From Methylomarinum sp. (GTDB taxonomy: Bacteria > Pseudomonadota > Gammaproteobacteria > Methylococcales > Methylomonadaceae), in the NCBI GenBank assembly GCA_013139755.1, contig WTAG01000255.1, positions 1 to 14,672 of the forward strand: a stretch of 14,672 nt of DNA. Reading direction: 5' to 3'. Below are positions 6,290-14,572 of this stretch, piece after piece (position 1 is the first letter of the stretch; the number at the start of each line of letters is the position of its first letter). The notes under the pieces are model-generated. The model was not told where the DNA came from and searched no databases. It saw only the letters and a program-made list of their open reading frames with translations. Position numbers and translations under genes: made by a program.

Positions 6290-8629
6290 ATGTTAAACAC
6301 CTACCTTACCCATGTTTTAAAAAATCGCTGGCTTATAATAGTGAGTGTTTTATTCATCCTTGGATTTGCAACAGCTGGTATAAAAAACCTTGAGTTCACT
6401 ACTAGCTATAAAGTTTTTTTTAAACCAGACAACCCATTTTTACTCGCGTTAGAAGAGGTTGAGGATACTTATGTAAAAAATGAAAATATTTTAATTACAA
6501 TTTCCTCGCCTGAAAAAGATATTTTTCAAAAAGATACACTAGAAATGCTCAGGAAGTTCACTAATGAAGCATGGCAAACACCTTATGCCGTTCGAGTCGA
6601 TTCCTTGTCTAATTATCAGCATACCTATGCAGATCAGGATGAATTAATTGTAAATAGCCTTATTGGCAAACACCTATCGCTTAATCAACAAGAAATCACA
6701 AATATAAAACATATTGCGATAAATGAACCCCTATTAAAAAACTGGTTAATCTCTCCCGATGGAAAAACCACGGGGATCAATATCACCATACAAATTCCTG
6801 AAGCTAACGCAACAATGGGGCCCCCTAAAGTTGCAGAATATGTTCGTAACTTAACAAGTCAATTTAAACAAAACCACCCCTCTTTAGATTTCTATATCAC
6901 TGGCGGTGTCATGTTAAATAATGCTTTTGGTGAGGCCAGTAAAAATGATATAGAAACGTTAGCACCTTTTATGTACCTTATGGTAACACTAGGGCTGTTG
7001 TTTTTCTTTCGCTCATTTTCAGCAACAATTGCGATACTGACTATTGTTTTTCTTTCTATTCTTGCAACACTAGGCATTGCTGGCTGGCTTAACATTCAGC
7101 TTTCACCACCGTCTGCTAGTACCCCAAACATTATATTAACTATCGCAATAGCTGATTGCGTACACTTTTATGTATCCTTTTTTCATGCTTTACATAACAA
7201 TGTACTACCAGACTTGTCACCAATGGAACATAAGTTCAATGCTATTAAAGACAGTTTAAAAATTAATTTCCAACCTATTTTTATTACCAGTTTAACAACT
7301 GCAATAGGCTTTCTGAGTATGAATTTCAGCGAGTCGCCACCTTTTCATGATCTAGGTAATATTGTTGCTATAGGTGTTGGTGTTGCATTTTTGTTAAGTA
7401 TTTCATTTTTACCGGCATTAGCCGCTGTTCTTCCTGTAAAAGTAAACCACAGTAAGAAAAACACACCTTCACTATTCAGCAAACTTGGACATTATGTTGT
7501 TAGAAAACGTCATATATTACTGTTCGTATCTACAATTATTTCAATCACTCTTATTTCTTTAGCTCCCAACAATGAGATAGATGACGACTCCTTAAAATAC
7601 TTTAGTCCCAGTAATAAATTCAGACAAGACACAGAATTTACAACAGACCACTTAACTGGTTTATATTTTATAGACTATCCTATTCCAGCCTTGCAAGATA
7701 ACGGGATTAACCATCCAGATTATTTAAACAATCTTGAAAAACTAGTCATCTGGTTACGAATGCAACCAGAAGTGCTACACGTTTATTCTATTTCTGACAT
7801 ATTTAAACGATTAAATAAAAACTTACATGATGATAATCCTGAGTATTTCAAAATGCCAGAAACTCAGGAAATGGCTGCCCAATACTTATTATTGTATGAA
7901 ATGTCACTTCCATTAGGCATGGATATGAATGATCGGATCAATATGAATAAGTCAGAAACTCGTATCACGGTTAGAATTAAAACCATGACATCGTCGGAAG
8001 TTCTGGTTTTTGATAAAAATGTCAATCAATGGATGCATGACAACCTACCCCAGAGCATGATTAAAGCAGGAACAGGTGGAAACATTGTTTTTGCCAATAT
8101 TGGTGTCAGCAATATTAAAGGCATGCTAAAAGGCACAATGCTTTCCTTTTTTATTGTCTCGGTGGTTATTTTTATCACTTTACGATCCTTAAAATTAGGT
8201 TTAATCAGCCTAATTCCTAACATGATTCCAGCTGCACTCGCTTTTGGTGTATGGTCTCTGCTTGATGGTCAAATAAATATGGGAACTGCCGCCGTAACAG
8301 CACTTACTGTTGGTATTGTTGTTGATGACACCGTTCATTTCCTTAGTAAATATCAATATGCACAAAGGCATCACAATTTTAATGCCCAGCAAAGTGTTAG
8401 TTTTGCATTCGATCATGTAGGCAATGCACTATGGATTACATCAATCGTGCTTATCAGTGGTTTTTTAGTCCTCACACTTTCAGATTTTGCACTTAATGCA
8501 AAACTAGGCTTACTGACCGCCATTACCATTGTTTTTGCTTTACTCGCAGATTTTTTCTTACTCCCCTCGCTTCTGATGCTGGGACAAGGAAATAAAAAAG
8601 TTAAAAAAGATATTCAAAAAGAGGCTTAA
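6290..8629 (+). CDS. MMPL/RND-superfamily exporter
   Basis: This 779-residue inner-membrane protein has the duplicated RND plan. Each half has one transmembrane helix (about 14-33 and 406-426), a periplasmic domain (about 34-220 and 430-610), then a block of five helices. The TM4 motif IADCVHF (Asp289) in the first half and its counterpart VVDDTVHFLSKY (Asp679-Asp680) in the second are the charged residues expected for proton relay. Size and motifs fit the 'predicted exporter of the RND superfamily' group, which includes MMPL and HpnN-type lipid transporters, rather than tripartite drug pumps of about 1040 residues. The role inferred is proton-driven removal of a hydrophobic molecule from the inner membrane, with the divergent LolA-like protein as periplasmic acceptor. 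No Shine-Dalgarno precedes the ATG, but MLNTYLTHVLKNRW is a normal N-terminus for this group. Its stop lies 3 bases before the GMC start. Confidence 0.85.
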   Translation: MLNTYLTHVLKNRWLIIVSVLFILGFATAGIKNLEFTTSYKVFFKPDNPFLLALEEVEDTYVKNENILITISSPEKDIFQKDTLEMLRKFTNEAWQTPYAVRVDSLSNYQHTYADQDELIVNSLIGKHLSLNQQEITNIKHIAINEPLLKNWLISPDGKTTGINITIQIPEANATMGPPKVAEYVRNLTSQFKQNHPSLDFYITGGVMLNNAFGEASKNDIETLAPFMYLMVTLGLLFFFRSFSATIAILTIVFLSILATLGIAGWLNIQLSPPSASTPNIILTIAIADCVHFYVSFFHALHNNVLPDLSPMEHKFNAIKDSLKINFQPIFITSLTTAIGFLSMNFSESPPFHDLGNIVAIGVGVAFLLSISFLPALAAVLPVKVNHSKKNTPSLFSKLGHYVVRKRHILLFVSTIISITLISLAPNNEIDDDSLKYFSPSNKFRQDTEFTTDHLTGLYFIDYPIPALQDNGINHPDYLNNLEKLVIWLRMQPEVLHVYSISDIFKRLNKNLHDDNPEYFKMPETQEMAAQYLLLYEMSLPLGMDMNDRINMNKSETRITVRIKTMTSSEVLVFDKNVNQWMHDNLPQSMIKAGTGGNIVFANIGVSNIKGMLKGTMLSFFIVSVVIFITLRSLKLGLISLIPNMIPAALAFGVWSLLDGQINMGTAAVTALTVGIVVDDTVHFLSKYQYAQRHHNFNAQQSVSFAFDHVGNALWITSIVLISGFLVLTLSDFALNAKLGLLTAITIVFALLADFFLLPSLLMLGQGNKKVKKDIQKEA

Positions 8630-8632
8630 ATA

Positions 8633-10192
8633 ATGAAAAAGATAGATGTTATTATTGTAGGTACTGGAATGGGGGGAGCGACAACAGGTTATGCCTTAGC
8701 TAAAGCAGGCCTAAAAGTACTCTTTATTGAAAAGGGTTTATCTGACAATAAGACTAATTCAAAACTAACAGGCGAATTTTTTGAAACTTATGGGTTTAAA
8801 AAACCAGCAAAACAACGCCACTTGATTCAAAAACAATCGGGACGTGAGTATTCAGCAATAAAAGATACCTCTTCATTACTGCCAAAAAAATTTACACCAT
8901 TCACTGGAGCGGGTACTGGGGGGGGATCAGCTCTTTATGGAGCAATACTAGAACGATTCAAAGCTGAAGACTTTACCCCAGGGCAATTTTATTCAAAAAC
9001 CCCTGAGTCCATTTCAGTCCCTGAAAAGTGGCCTGTCAGTTTCCAGGAATTTGAACCGTATTATCAACAAGCGGAACAACTCTATGCTGTAAGAAAGCCT
9101 GATTCAACTCAGTCCAGTAGCAGCCCCAGCAATATATCGACTGCAAATAAAAAAGCATGGGAACAATTAACTGAAAATAATTTCCACCCTTATATTCTTC
9201 CTACCGCCACTGAAAATATAGAGAGTTGCAAAGATAATTGTCAAAGTTTTTTATGTGCTCATCAGTGTAAAAATGACAGTTCAAAATGCGCGCTTAAACC
9301 TGCAATTGAGAAGTATCAGGCCGAATTAATTGATAACTGTGAAGTTCTTGAAATCATTAGCCAACAGGGAAAAGTGACCGAATTACGTTGTCAACACGGT
9401 GATGAAATATTACAACTAAAAGCAGATATGTTTATCCTGGCAAGTGGAGCACTTACAACGCCTGCTCTTCTACTAAAATCTAACAATCTTGCAAATAGTT
9501 CAGGTCTGGTGGGAAAATACTTAATGCGTCATTATATTGATTTATTTGCCATAAAATTAAAAGGGATTAATGTATTTACAGAATCCCAAAAACAAATTGG
9601 CTTTAATGATTTTTATAACACTGAGCAAGGTAAATTTGGCACCGTACAATCTTTTGGCTTAATGCCCCCCATTGAAGTTGTTATCGAAGAACTGACAGGC
9701 TCCCTACCCTTTGGCCTAAACAAACCTGCGCTCTGGGGAATGAATAATTTTGCGCCTATTATGAATTATTTTTATCAATATTATTTTCAGAATAAATTGA
9801 TTTTTGCTAGTATTATGGAAGACCTTCCTAATAGAAATAATGCTATAAACTTCAAAAAAGGACAAATTGAATTCTCTTATACCCTCCCTACTACTGAGAA
9901 ACAAAGAATTAAAGAACTTCGAAAACAAGTCATCAATGCTTTTTCGCCCTTACCCATCACTGTATTAAAGCAAGCAGATAATAACCAACGCTTAGCTCAT
10001 GCCTGTGGCACCTGTCGCTTTGGAGATGATCCAACAAGCGCTGTTTTAAACCGATTTAATAAAACACATGATATAGATAACCTTTATATTACAGATGCGT
10101 CTTTCTTTCCTACCAGTGGAGGCATCAACCCATCACTTACCATCGCCGCAAATGCATTACGAGTGGCTGATTCAATAATCAAAGGGGAATAA
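8633..10192 (+). CDS. GMC-family FAD-dependent oxidoreductase with a cysteine cluster
   Basis: This 519-residue protein has no signal peptide. The N-terminal FAD-binding motif is VGTGMGGATTGYALAKAG (9-26), ending in the ribose-binding acid of LFIEKG. GAGTGGGSALYG (92-103) is the second flavin-contact loop. LASGALTTPALLLKS (269-283) and the C-terminal HACGTCRFGDDP (456-467) and DASFFPTSGGINPSLT (488-503) are typical of GMC enzymes; His456 and Asn499 occupy the usual catalytic-pair positions. Such enzymes oxidise alcohols (sterols, sugars, choline, long-chain alcohols). An unusual cysteine-rich stretch (Cys199, 203, 208, 212, 219) suggests bound metal, possibly Fe-S, or disulfides. The gene follows the exporter by 3 bases, with AGAGG (8620-8624) as ribosome site, and precedes the methyltransferase by 2, so the three are surely co-transcribed. 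It likely modifies the exported molecule; the substrate is unknown. Confidence 0.85.
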   Translation: MKKIDVIIVGTGMGGATTGYALAKAGLKVLFIEKGLSDNKTNSKLTGEFFETYGFKKPAKQRHLIQKQSGREYSAIKDTSSLLPKKFTPFTGAGTGGGSALYGAILERFKAEDFTPGQFYSKTPESISVPEKWPVSFQEFEPYYQQAEQLYAVRKPDSTQSSSSPSNISTANKKAWEQLTENNFHPYILPTATENIESCKDNCQSFLCAHQCKNDSSKCALKPAIEKYQAELIDNCEVLEIISQQGKVTELRCQHGDEILQLKADMFILASGALTTPALLLKSNNLANSSGLVGKYLMRHYIDLFAIKLKGINVFTESQKQIGFNDFYNTEQGKFGTVQSFGLMPPIEVVIEELTGSLPFGLNKPALWGMNNFAPIMNYFYQYYFQNKLIFASIMEDLPNRNNAINFKKGQIEFSYTLPTTEKQRIKELRKQVINAFSPLPITVLKQADNNQRLAHACGTCRFGDDPTSAVLNRFNKTHDIDNLYITDASFFPTSGGINPSLTIAANALRVADSIIKGE

Positions 10193-10194
10193 CT

Positions 10195-11073
10195 ATGAAA
10201 AATCCAGACCACTATCACTGTAACCTTTGTGATTATAGTACTGAACAAGCGAATAAAGATGACCTTGGTGAAATTAGAGGAAATACCGCAAAATACCTGG
10301 AACAGAGTTTCCCTCTTTGGCGTTGTCCACAATGTAAAACCATCCACAGCCTAACACCCGTTGATTTTTCAGACATTTATGCAGACTATCCATTAAACCA
10401 TATGCGTAAACTGGATATTTATGCTCGACAGACTTTAGGTAATTTACTTAAACGTCTGCGTAAAGGTGGAATTAGTAAATCATCAAGTATTCTTGATTAT
10501 GGCTGTGGCAATGGCATACTTGCTAAATATTTAAAACAAAAAGGTTATCACAATGTTGACAGCTATGATCCCTATGTAGAACCATTCACACAAAAACCAG
10601 TTCAACAATACGACTTAGTGGTGTTAAATGACGTGCTGGAACATGTAGAAGAACCAGGTGATCTATTAGACCTGGCAGCAGATTTAGTAAAAACAGGAGG
10701 TCTACTTTATGCCGGTACAGCAGATTCTGCTGGGGTTGGCTCTATGCAGGACCTTGAAATACATAGAATGCGTTTGCACCAGCCTTTTCATCGCAAAATA
10801 TTCACCCAGGAAAAGTTACGCGAACTAGGCAAACAAAGAAACTTTCAAGAACTAGCTGTTTATACCCGCTCATATATGGATACCTTATTTCCTTTTGGTA
10901 ATTATCGATTTCTTGATGAATTCTGCACCGCCCTCAACCATAATATGGATCGAGCTTTAGACCCTAGCTCGGCCTCTATTGTAATAAAAAAACCAAAAGT
11001 ATTATTTTATGCTTTTTTTGGTTATTTCTTTCCTTCTGCTGACGAACCAGCCATGCTTTGGAAAAAAACATAA
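10195..11073 (+). CDS. Class I SAM-dependent methyltransferase with N-terminal zinc ribbon
   Basis: The protein has 292 residues. Cysteine pairs at 9/12 (CNLC) and 44/47 (CPQC) form a putative zinc ribbon. The SAM fold follows: motif I is ILDYGCGNGILAKYL (99-113), the acidic second-strand end is SYDPYVEP (123-130), and motif IV is LNDVLEHVEEP (144-154), with GGLLYAG at 168-174. This arrangement recalls UbiG/Methyltransf_23 enzymes and the zinc-binding sugar C-methyltransferases, which act on small molecules rather than proteins or DNA. ATG at 10195 follows the GMC stop by 2 bases and has a strong ribosome site (AAAGGGGA, 10181-10188). It is the last gene of the exporter operon. Inferred role: methylating the same compound that the GMC enzyme oxidises and the MMPL protein exports. 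The acceptor atom cannot be told from the sequence. Confidence 0.82.
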   Translation: MKNPDHYHCNLCDYSTEQANKDDLGEIRGNTAKYLEQSFPLWRCPQCKTIHSLTPVDFSDIYADYPLNHMRKLDIYARQTLGNLLKRLRKGGISKSSSILDYGCGNGILAKYLKQKGYHNVDSYDPYVEPFTQKPVQQYDLVVLNDVLEHVEEPGDLLDLAADLVKTGGLLYAGTADSAGVGSMQDLEIHRMRLHQPFHRKIFTQEKLRELGKQRNFQELAVYTRSYMDTLFPFGNYRFLDEFCTALNHNMDRALDPSSASIVIKKPKVLFYAFFGYFFPSADEPAMLWKKT

Positions 11074-11084
11074 AATAAATACCG

Positions 11085-11115
11085 CCTCCTATTTCCCCAC
11101 GTCAGATATAGGAGG
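11085..11115 (-). terminator. Hairpin between convergent genes, probable terminator of the glycosyltransferase gene
   Basis: CCTCCTAT (11085-11092) and ATAGGAGG (11108-11115) form a perfect 8-bp stem with a 15-nt loop in the 72-base gap between two convergent stops. Reading on the minus strand, the stem is followed by a T-rich run (TATTTATTTTATG and then seven T), which suits termination of the glycosyltransferase transcript. On the plus strand A residues follow, so it is a poorer intrinsic terminator for the operon. Confidence 0.5.
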
Positions 11116-11145
11116 TAAAAACCAAATCAATATGATCAATTAAAA

Positions 11146-12333
11146 TCAAGAACCTATTGTCGCAGTATCAATTATTTTTATAACTTCGTTAATATCTAAA
11201 GAACAGTCGATCTCAGGAATAATTTTTTTCTTCACAGCAAGCCCTTTATTAACAGCTCGTTCTATATTATAGCTGTTGGCCTTACCTGCTCGAATCAACT
11301 GACCAAAACCCGTTGCATCGGCCAAAGTCATCATAAGGTATTGATCCAAATTACTAGGAAGGCCTATAACAATTTTCTTCTCGACAATACTTTGATAAAC
11401 CATAGGACTTCCCCCATTACAGATAACAATATCTGCTTTTTTTACAACTAACTCAGCAGGCAGAAATTCTGCACTAAAAACATTTGAATAACTCTTATCA
11501 AGCTTTACCTTCTTTGCTGTAACACAAAGCACTGTTACTGGCATTTTATTGAGTGTCTCAAGCAACATGGGTAATAATGAACTATCCCCTGAACTACCTA
11601 AAGTTATAAAAACAATTGGTTTATCTGATGGTAAAGTATCCCACCATACAGGTAAAGATACTTTTGCCGACCATAAAAGAGGACCTATAAAAATATGGTT
11701 TTCAGGTAATGAGTGCATTGGAATGAGCGCTTTAGCATCGGCATAAAGCGTGTAATCCGCATGAGTATAAACTTCTCGCAAATCAGAACCTAACAAAGGC
11801 TGTCGAAATTTTTTACATACTTTATTAAAAGCTAAAGTGTGTAGTTTAAAAACGACTGGTCTTACCAGGTCAAATACTTTTTGTGCTATCGAAACACCGA
11901 CAAATTTTGTTAGCGGTATTTCAGGGACGGGATACTTTATATCAGCGTATGGACTCCAGTATGCATTGGTAATAGAAGCATAGGGGGTTTTTTTAATTCT
12001 GGCGCTAATAGAGAGGGAAAGACGAAAATCACCAAAAATAAAATCAGGTTTAATCTCATCAATAATGCTTAAATCTTCATTAACATAATCCGTTAATGTT
12101 TGGACATTATAAATAGGTAAGCCATCCGCCAATTTTTTTGCAAAATAATGGCTAGATATTGATTTTAACGGAATTCTTTGAAAAGGTACTGCGCCAATAA
12201 TTTCATCATATCGATTGTCCGCGGCAATAGTGATAATATATTGGCCAGACGCATGAATTTTATTAGCTAGAGTAATGCACCGGGCAATATGAGCTAATGT
12301 TACCGCTTCAGCAAAAAAAAGTATATGTTTCAT
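11146..12333 (-). CDS. GT1-family (MGT/UGT-like) glycosyltransferase
   Basis: The protein has 395 residues from the chosen ATG (12333-12331, MKHILFFAEAV). A start 7 codons earlier is possible, but it adds residues that precede the normal first beta-strand of the fold, and neither start has a good ribosome site. The GT-B fold is indicated by MKHILFFAEAVTLAHIAR at the N-terminus (acceptor domain), VFITLGSSGD (about 241-250) and CNGGSPMVYQSIVEKKIVIG with the LPSNLDQYLMM segment after it (donor-binding domain). The last matches the UDP-sugar signature of COG1819 enzymes, but with Asn instead of the common His in the HGG position. Family members transfer a sugar from UDP- or dTDP-sugar to small lipophilic acceptors (sterols, macrolides, carotenoids, lipids). 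There is no signal peptide. It may decorate the molecule handled by the neighbouring operon, although it is transcribed separately. Confidence 0.82.
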   Translation of the reverse strand: MKHILFFAEAVTLAHIARCITLANKIHASGQYIITIAADNRYDEIIGAVPFQRIPLKSISSHYFAKKLADGLPIYNVQTLTDYVNEDLSIIDEIKPDFIFGDFRLSLSISARIKKTPYASITNAYWSPYADIKYPVPEIPLTKFVGVSIAQKVFDLVRPVVFKLHTLAFNKVCKKFRQPLLGSDLREVYTHADYTLYADAKALIPMHSLPENHIFIGPLLWSAKVSLPVWWDTLPSDKPIVFITLGSSGDSSLLPMLLETLNKMPVTVLCVTAKKVKLDKSYSNVFSAEFLPAELVVKKADIVICNGGSPMVYQSIVEKKIVIGLPSNLDQYLMMTLADATGFGQLIRAGKANSYNIERAVNKGLAVKKKIIPEIDCSLDINEVIKIIDTATIGS

Positions 12334-12573
12334 ACTGGCACCATAATTATACAAATAAATCTAATACTATAATTTATACCGACTCGCTTTGGTACTTTAA
12401 GTTTTATCTTCAATCAAGAAGAAATAACTAAAGTTATATGTGCAACAACTAATAATATAGTAAAGTTACCTTATTATTTAGCTCTCTCACTGTTAAATGT
12501 TGAAATAGCATCAGTCAGCTAATAGGGTTTGATATAAGCTATTATTTTGTAAATTTCTTTTTTGAATACACTT

Positions 12574-12580
12574 AAGGAGG
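12574..12580 (+). promoter_or_regulatory. Strong ribosome-binding site of the TPR gene
   Basis: AAGGAGG, a near-perfect anti-16S match, sits 7 bases before ATG at 12588. It fixes the start and implies high translation, unlike the weak sites of the exporter and glycosyltransferase. No confident -35/-10 pair was found in the 254-base divergent region upstream. Confidence 0.8.
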
Positions 12581-12587
12581 ACATATT

Positions 12588-14198
12588 ATGTCTATTATTT
12601 TTAGCAACCGAAATACAATAAAAGCAATTTCTTTAACAATATTATTTAGCGCTTCATTCCTATACAGTATACAAAGTCCGGCTGCTACTCTGGAGACAGA
12701 CCTATCTAAAACGCCATTCCCTTCTATTTTTGATGACCCTGTCACTCCTTCCTATTCATCCCCTCAGAATGAACTGTTTTTTGATACTGAAGCCTATTCA
12801 ACCGCTTTAGAAAAAGAAGAAAAAATTAAAGCCCTATTAAAAAGCGGAATCACTCGTTACCGTGCGGGAGAAAAAGTTAAAGGTTTGATTGATTTAAAAA
12901 AAGCATGGAAACTAGCGCCTAATATGGCTTCAACTGGTGTCACTTTAGCAATGCATTACATTAAGGACAAACAATACTCTCAAGCACTCGAAGTGGCAAA
13001 GAAACAAAGAGCCATTTTTCCAACAAAACCCTATGCATCTATTATTGAAGGGTTTACTTACCACGGCTTAGAAAACAAAACACAATCAATCTCAGCTTTT
13101 ACCCAGGCAATTAAACTCAACCCTGGCAACTCAACTGCATCATTAGTCCTTGCTAACTATGCATTAAAAGAAAAAAACATCAAACAAGCCAGAAAATTAT
13201 ATTTAGACACCCTCAGCTATAACCCTAATAACATGCGTGCACTATTAATGCTAAGTCGAATAGACCGTACACAGGGAAACACTAAAGAAATTGAAAATCT
13301 AGTTAAGAATGCGATACAAACAGCACCAGATACCTCGCTATTCCACGGAGGTTTTGCCAAAATTTATCAAGTATTACAAAACTACCCACTAGCGCTTGTA
13401 GAAATTAAAAAAGCTATAAAGAGTGAACCAAACAATGCAGCTAATCATTTTTTATTAGCTAAATTACTAGTATCAAACAATCAATTAAATGATTCTAGAG
13501 ATATTCTAAACAAATTGGCACTTGCATACCCAGATAACCCTGCACCAAGGGAACTTGAAGGCAGAATTGCATTAGCACAAAACAAACCTAAAGAAGCAAT
13601 CAATCTATTCCAACAAGCACTTGGCATAAAAGACTCTACTTCCACAGTCATGCAGTTAGCAACAGCTCAAATACGTTCAGGAGAAAAAGAATCTGGACTC
13701 TCAACACTCCGCCAACGAGTTAAAAAAGAATCTACAAATATTTTATTGCGTAAACTATTTGCAGATCATTTGAGTAAACAAAATAAACAAGAAGAAGCAA
13801 TACAGCAATATAAAGAAATAATACGCCTACAACCTAATAACACCATTATCATGAATAACCTTGCCTGGCTACTAGCCGAACAAGGGAATATTGACAAGGC
13901 ACTCCTGCATATTGAGAAAGCATATACAATTACACCATTAAATCTCAATATTATGGATACCTACGGCACAATTCTATTGAAAAAAGGCCTTTATATTAAA
14001 GCTGAAGAAATGCTAAATAAAGCTATAGCAAAAGCTCCGACTAACTTATCTATCCAGTTTCACTTATCTCAAGTACTAGTAGAACTGAAAAAAGATAAGA
14101 CAGCTAAAATATTACTCAATAAACTTATCAACACAAATAAACCCTTTGCTGAACAGCAAGAGGCCAAAAAATTATTAGAACAGTTAGAGTCTCATTAA
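12588..14198 (+). CDS. Exported tetratricopeptide-repeat protein
   Basis: The protein has 536 residues. An N-terminal signal peptide (charged start, hydrophobic core about 12-28, cleavage near PAA at 31-33) sends it to the periplasm or outer membrane. There is no lipobox cysteine. After a low-complexity acidic segment (34-75), almost the whole protein is helical repeats of about 34 residues. The clearest are ASIIEGFTYHGLENKTQSI (150-168), with AIKLNPGN after it, then QEEAIQQYKEIIRLQPNN (401-418) and DTYGTILLKKGLYIKAEEML (457-476). Repeats with the A-x-x-L-x-P-N ending recur about every 34 residues, probably 12 or more in all. TPR solenoids bind partner proteins. Exported versions often serve polysaccharide, PEP-CTERM (PrsT-like) or lipid-transfer systems, but no such specific signature is visible. 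It is divergent from the glycosyltransferase, which weakly supports a shared envelope role. Confidence 0.85.
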   Translation: MSIIFSNRNTIKAISLTILFSASFLYSIQSPAATLETDLSKTPFPSIFDDPVTPSYSSPQNELFFDTEAYSTALEKEEKIKALLKSGITRYRAGEKVKGLIDLKKAWKLAPNMASTGVTLAMHYIKDKQYSQALEVAKKQRAIFPTKPYASIIEGFTYHGLENKTQSISAFTQAIKLNPGNSTASLVLANYALKEKNIKQARKLYLDTLSYNPNNMRALLMLSRIDRTQGNTKEIENLVKNAIQTAPDTSLFHGGFAKIYQVLQNYPLALVEIKKAIKSEPNNAANHFLLAKLLVSNNQLNDSRDILNKLALAYPDNPAPRELEGRIALAQNKPKEAINLFQQALGIKDSTSTVMQLATAQIRSGEKESGLSTLRQRVKKESTNILLRKLFADHLSKQNKQEEAIQQYKEIIRLQPNNTIIMNNLAWLLAEQGNIDKALLHIEKAYTITPLNLNIMDTYGTILLKKGLYIKAEEMLNKAIAKAPTNLSIQFHLSQVLVELKKDKTAKILLNKLINTNKPFAEQQEAKKLLEQLESH

Positions 14199-14230
14199 TT
14201 GTTCATAGACTATTTTGAAGGATAATTTTC

Positions 14231-14256
14231 GTTTACACATAAACATCAATTTTTTT
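14231..14256 (+). terminator. Weak candidate terminator of the TPR gene
   Basis: GTTTA (14231-14235) and TAAAC (14240-14244) form a 5-bp stem with a 4-nt loop, followed by ATCAA and then seven T (14250-14256), 33 bases after the stop codon. Layout fits an intrinsic terminator, but the stem is short and AT-rich. The hairpin at 14312-14336 may be the real one. Confidence 0.3.
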
Positions 14257-14311
14257 AACACTAACTAAACTAACTCGCAAAGATCTAATATTTATAATAA
14301 TTAATCTTTAT

Positions 14312-14336
14312 GTAGAGTGAACAAGGTTCGCTCTAC
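14312..14336. repeat. Strong 11-bp hairpin downstream of the TPR gene
   Basis: GTAGAGTGAAC (14312-14322) pairs with GTTCGCTCTAC (14326-14336) around a 3-nt loop, with a single G-T wobble. It could serve as a terminator hairpin, although no uninterrupted T-run follows (TCTATTCTATATATT). Tight GTAG...CTAC palindromes of this sort also occur as dispersed repeats. Confidence 0.5.
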
Positions 14337-14382
14337 TCTATTCTATATATTCACTATCAAAGCTTAGTGCTTATTCACTCAT

Positions 14383-14474
14383 ATTAACCATCCCAAAAGT
14401 TTTCGCAGCTTTTCTCCTTCGCCCTTGGGGGGATAAGGGTGAAATATAATACAAGAACTTTTGGGAAGATTAAT
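14383..14474. repeat. Small inverted-repeat element (MITE-like), about 92 bp
   Basis: TCCCAAAAGTT (14391-14401) is an exact complement of AACTTTTGGGA (14456-14466). Beyond a 3-base mismatch the arms continue as ATTAA (14383-14387) and TTAAT (14470-14474). The interior contains another stem, CGCCCTT (14420-14426) with AAGGGTG (14435-14441), around a G-rich loop, and has higher G+C than its flanks. It is noncoding. The plan (terminal inverted repeats around a short structured core) is that of a miniature inverted-repeat element, but no clear target duplication or related transposase is in the window. Confidence 0.45.
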
Positions 14475-14572
14475 AATCTATTCAATTCCACTTAATTTAT
14501 ACGAATTCAGAAAACAATAACGACCAGTTTAACCAAAAAACAATAAAAAGCTTTGTCAGATATTTCTAATTT

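Noticed and set aside
10084..10347. Minus-strand open frame across the GMC/methyltransferase junction
   Set aside because: It spans the ends of two well-supported plus-strand genes and resembles no protein; a frame shadow.
12334..12354. Seven-codon N-terminal extension of the glycosyltransferase (MYNYGAS)
   Set aside because: No ribosome site precedes it, and GT-B enzymes of this type begin with the MKHILFF-like first strand.
12588..14198. PEP-CTERM/exosortase system suggested by the TPR protein and VanZ-ligase gene
   Set aside because: No exosortase motif, PEP-CTERM tail or other exosortase-locus gene is present; TPR and ligase genes alone do not establish it.
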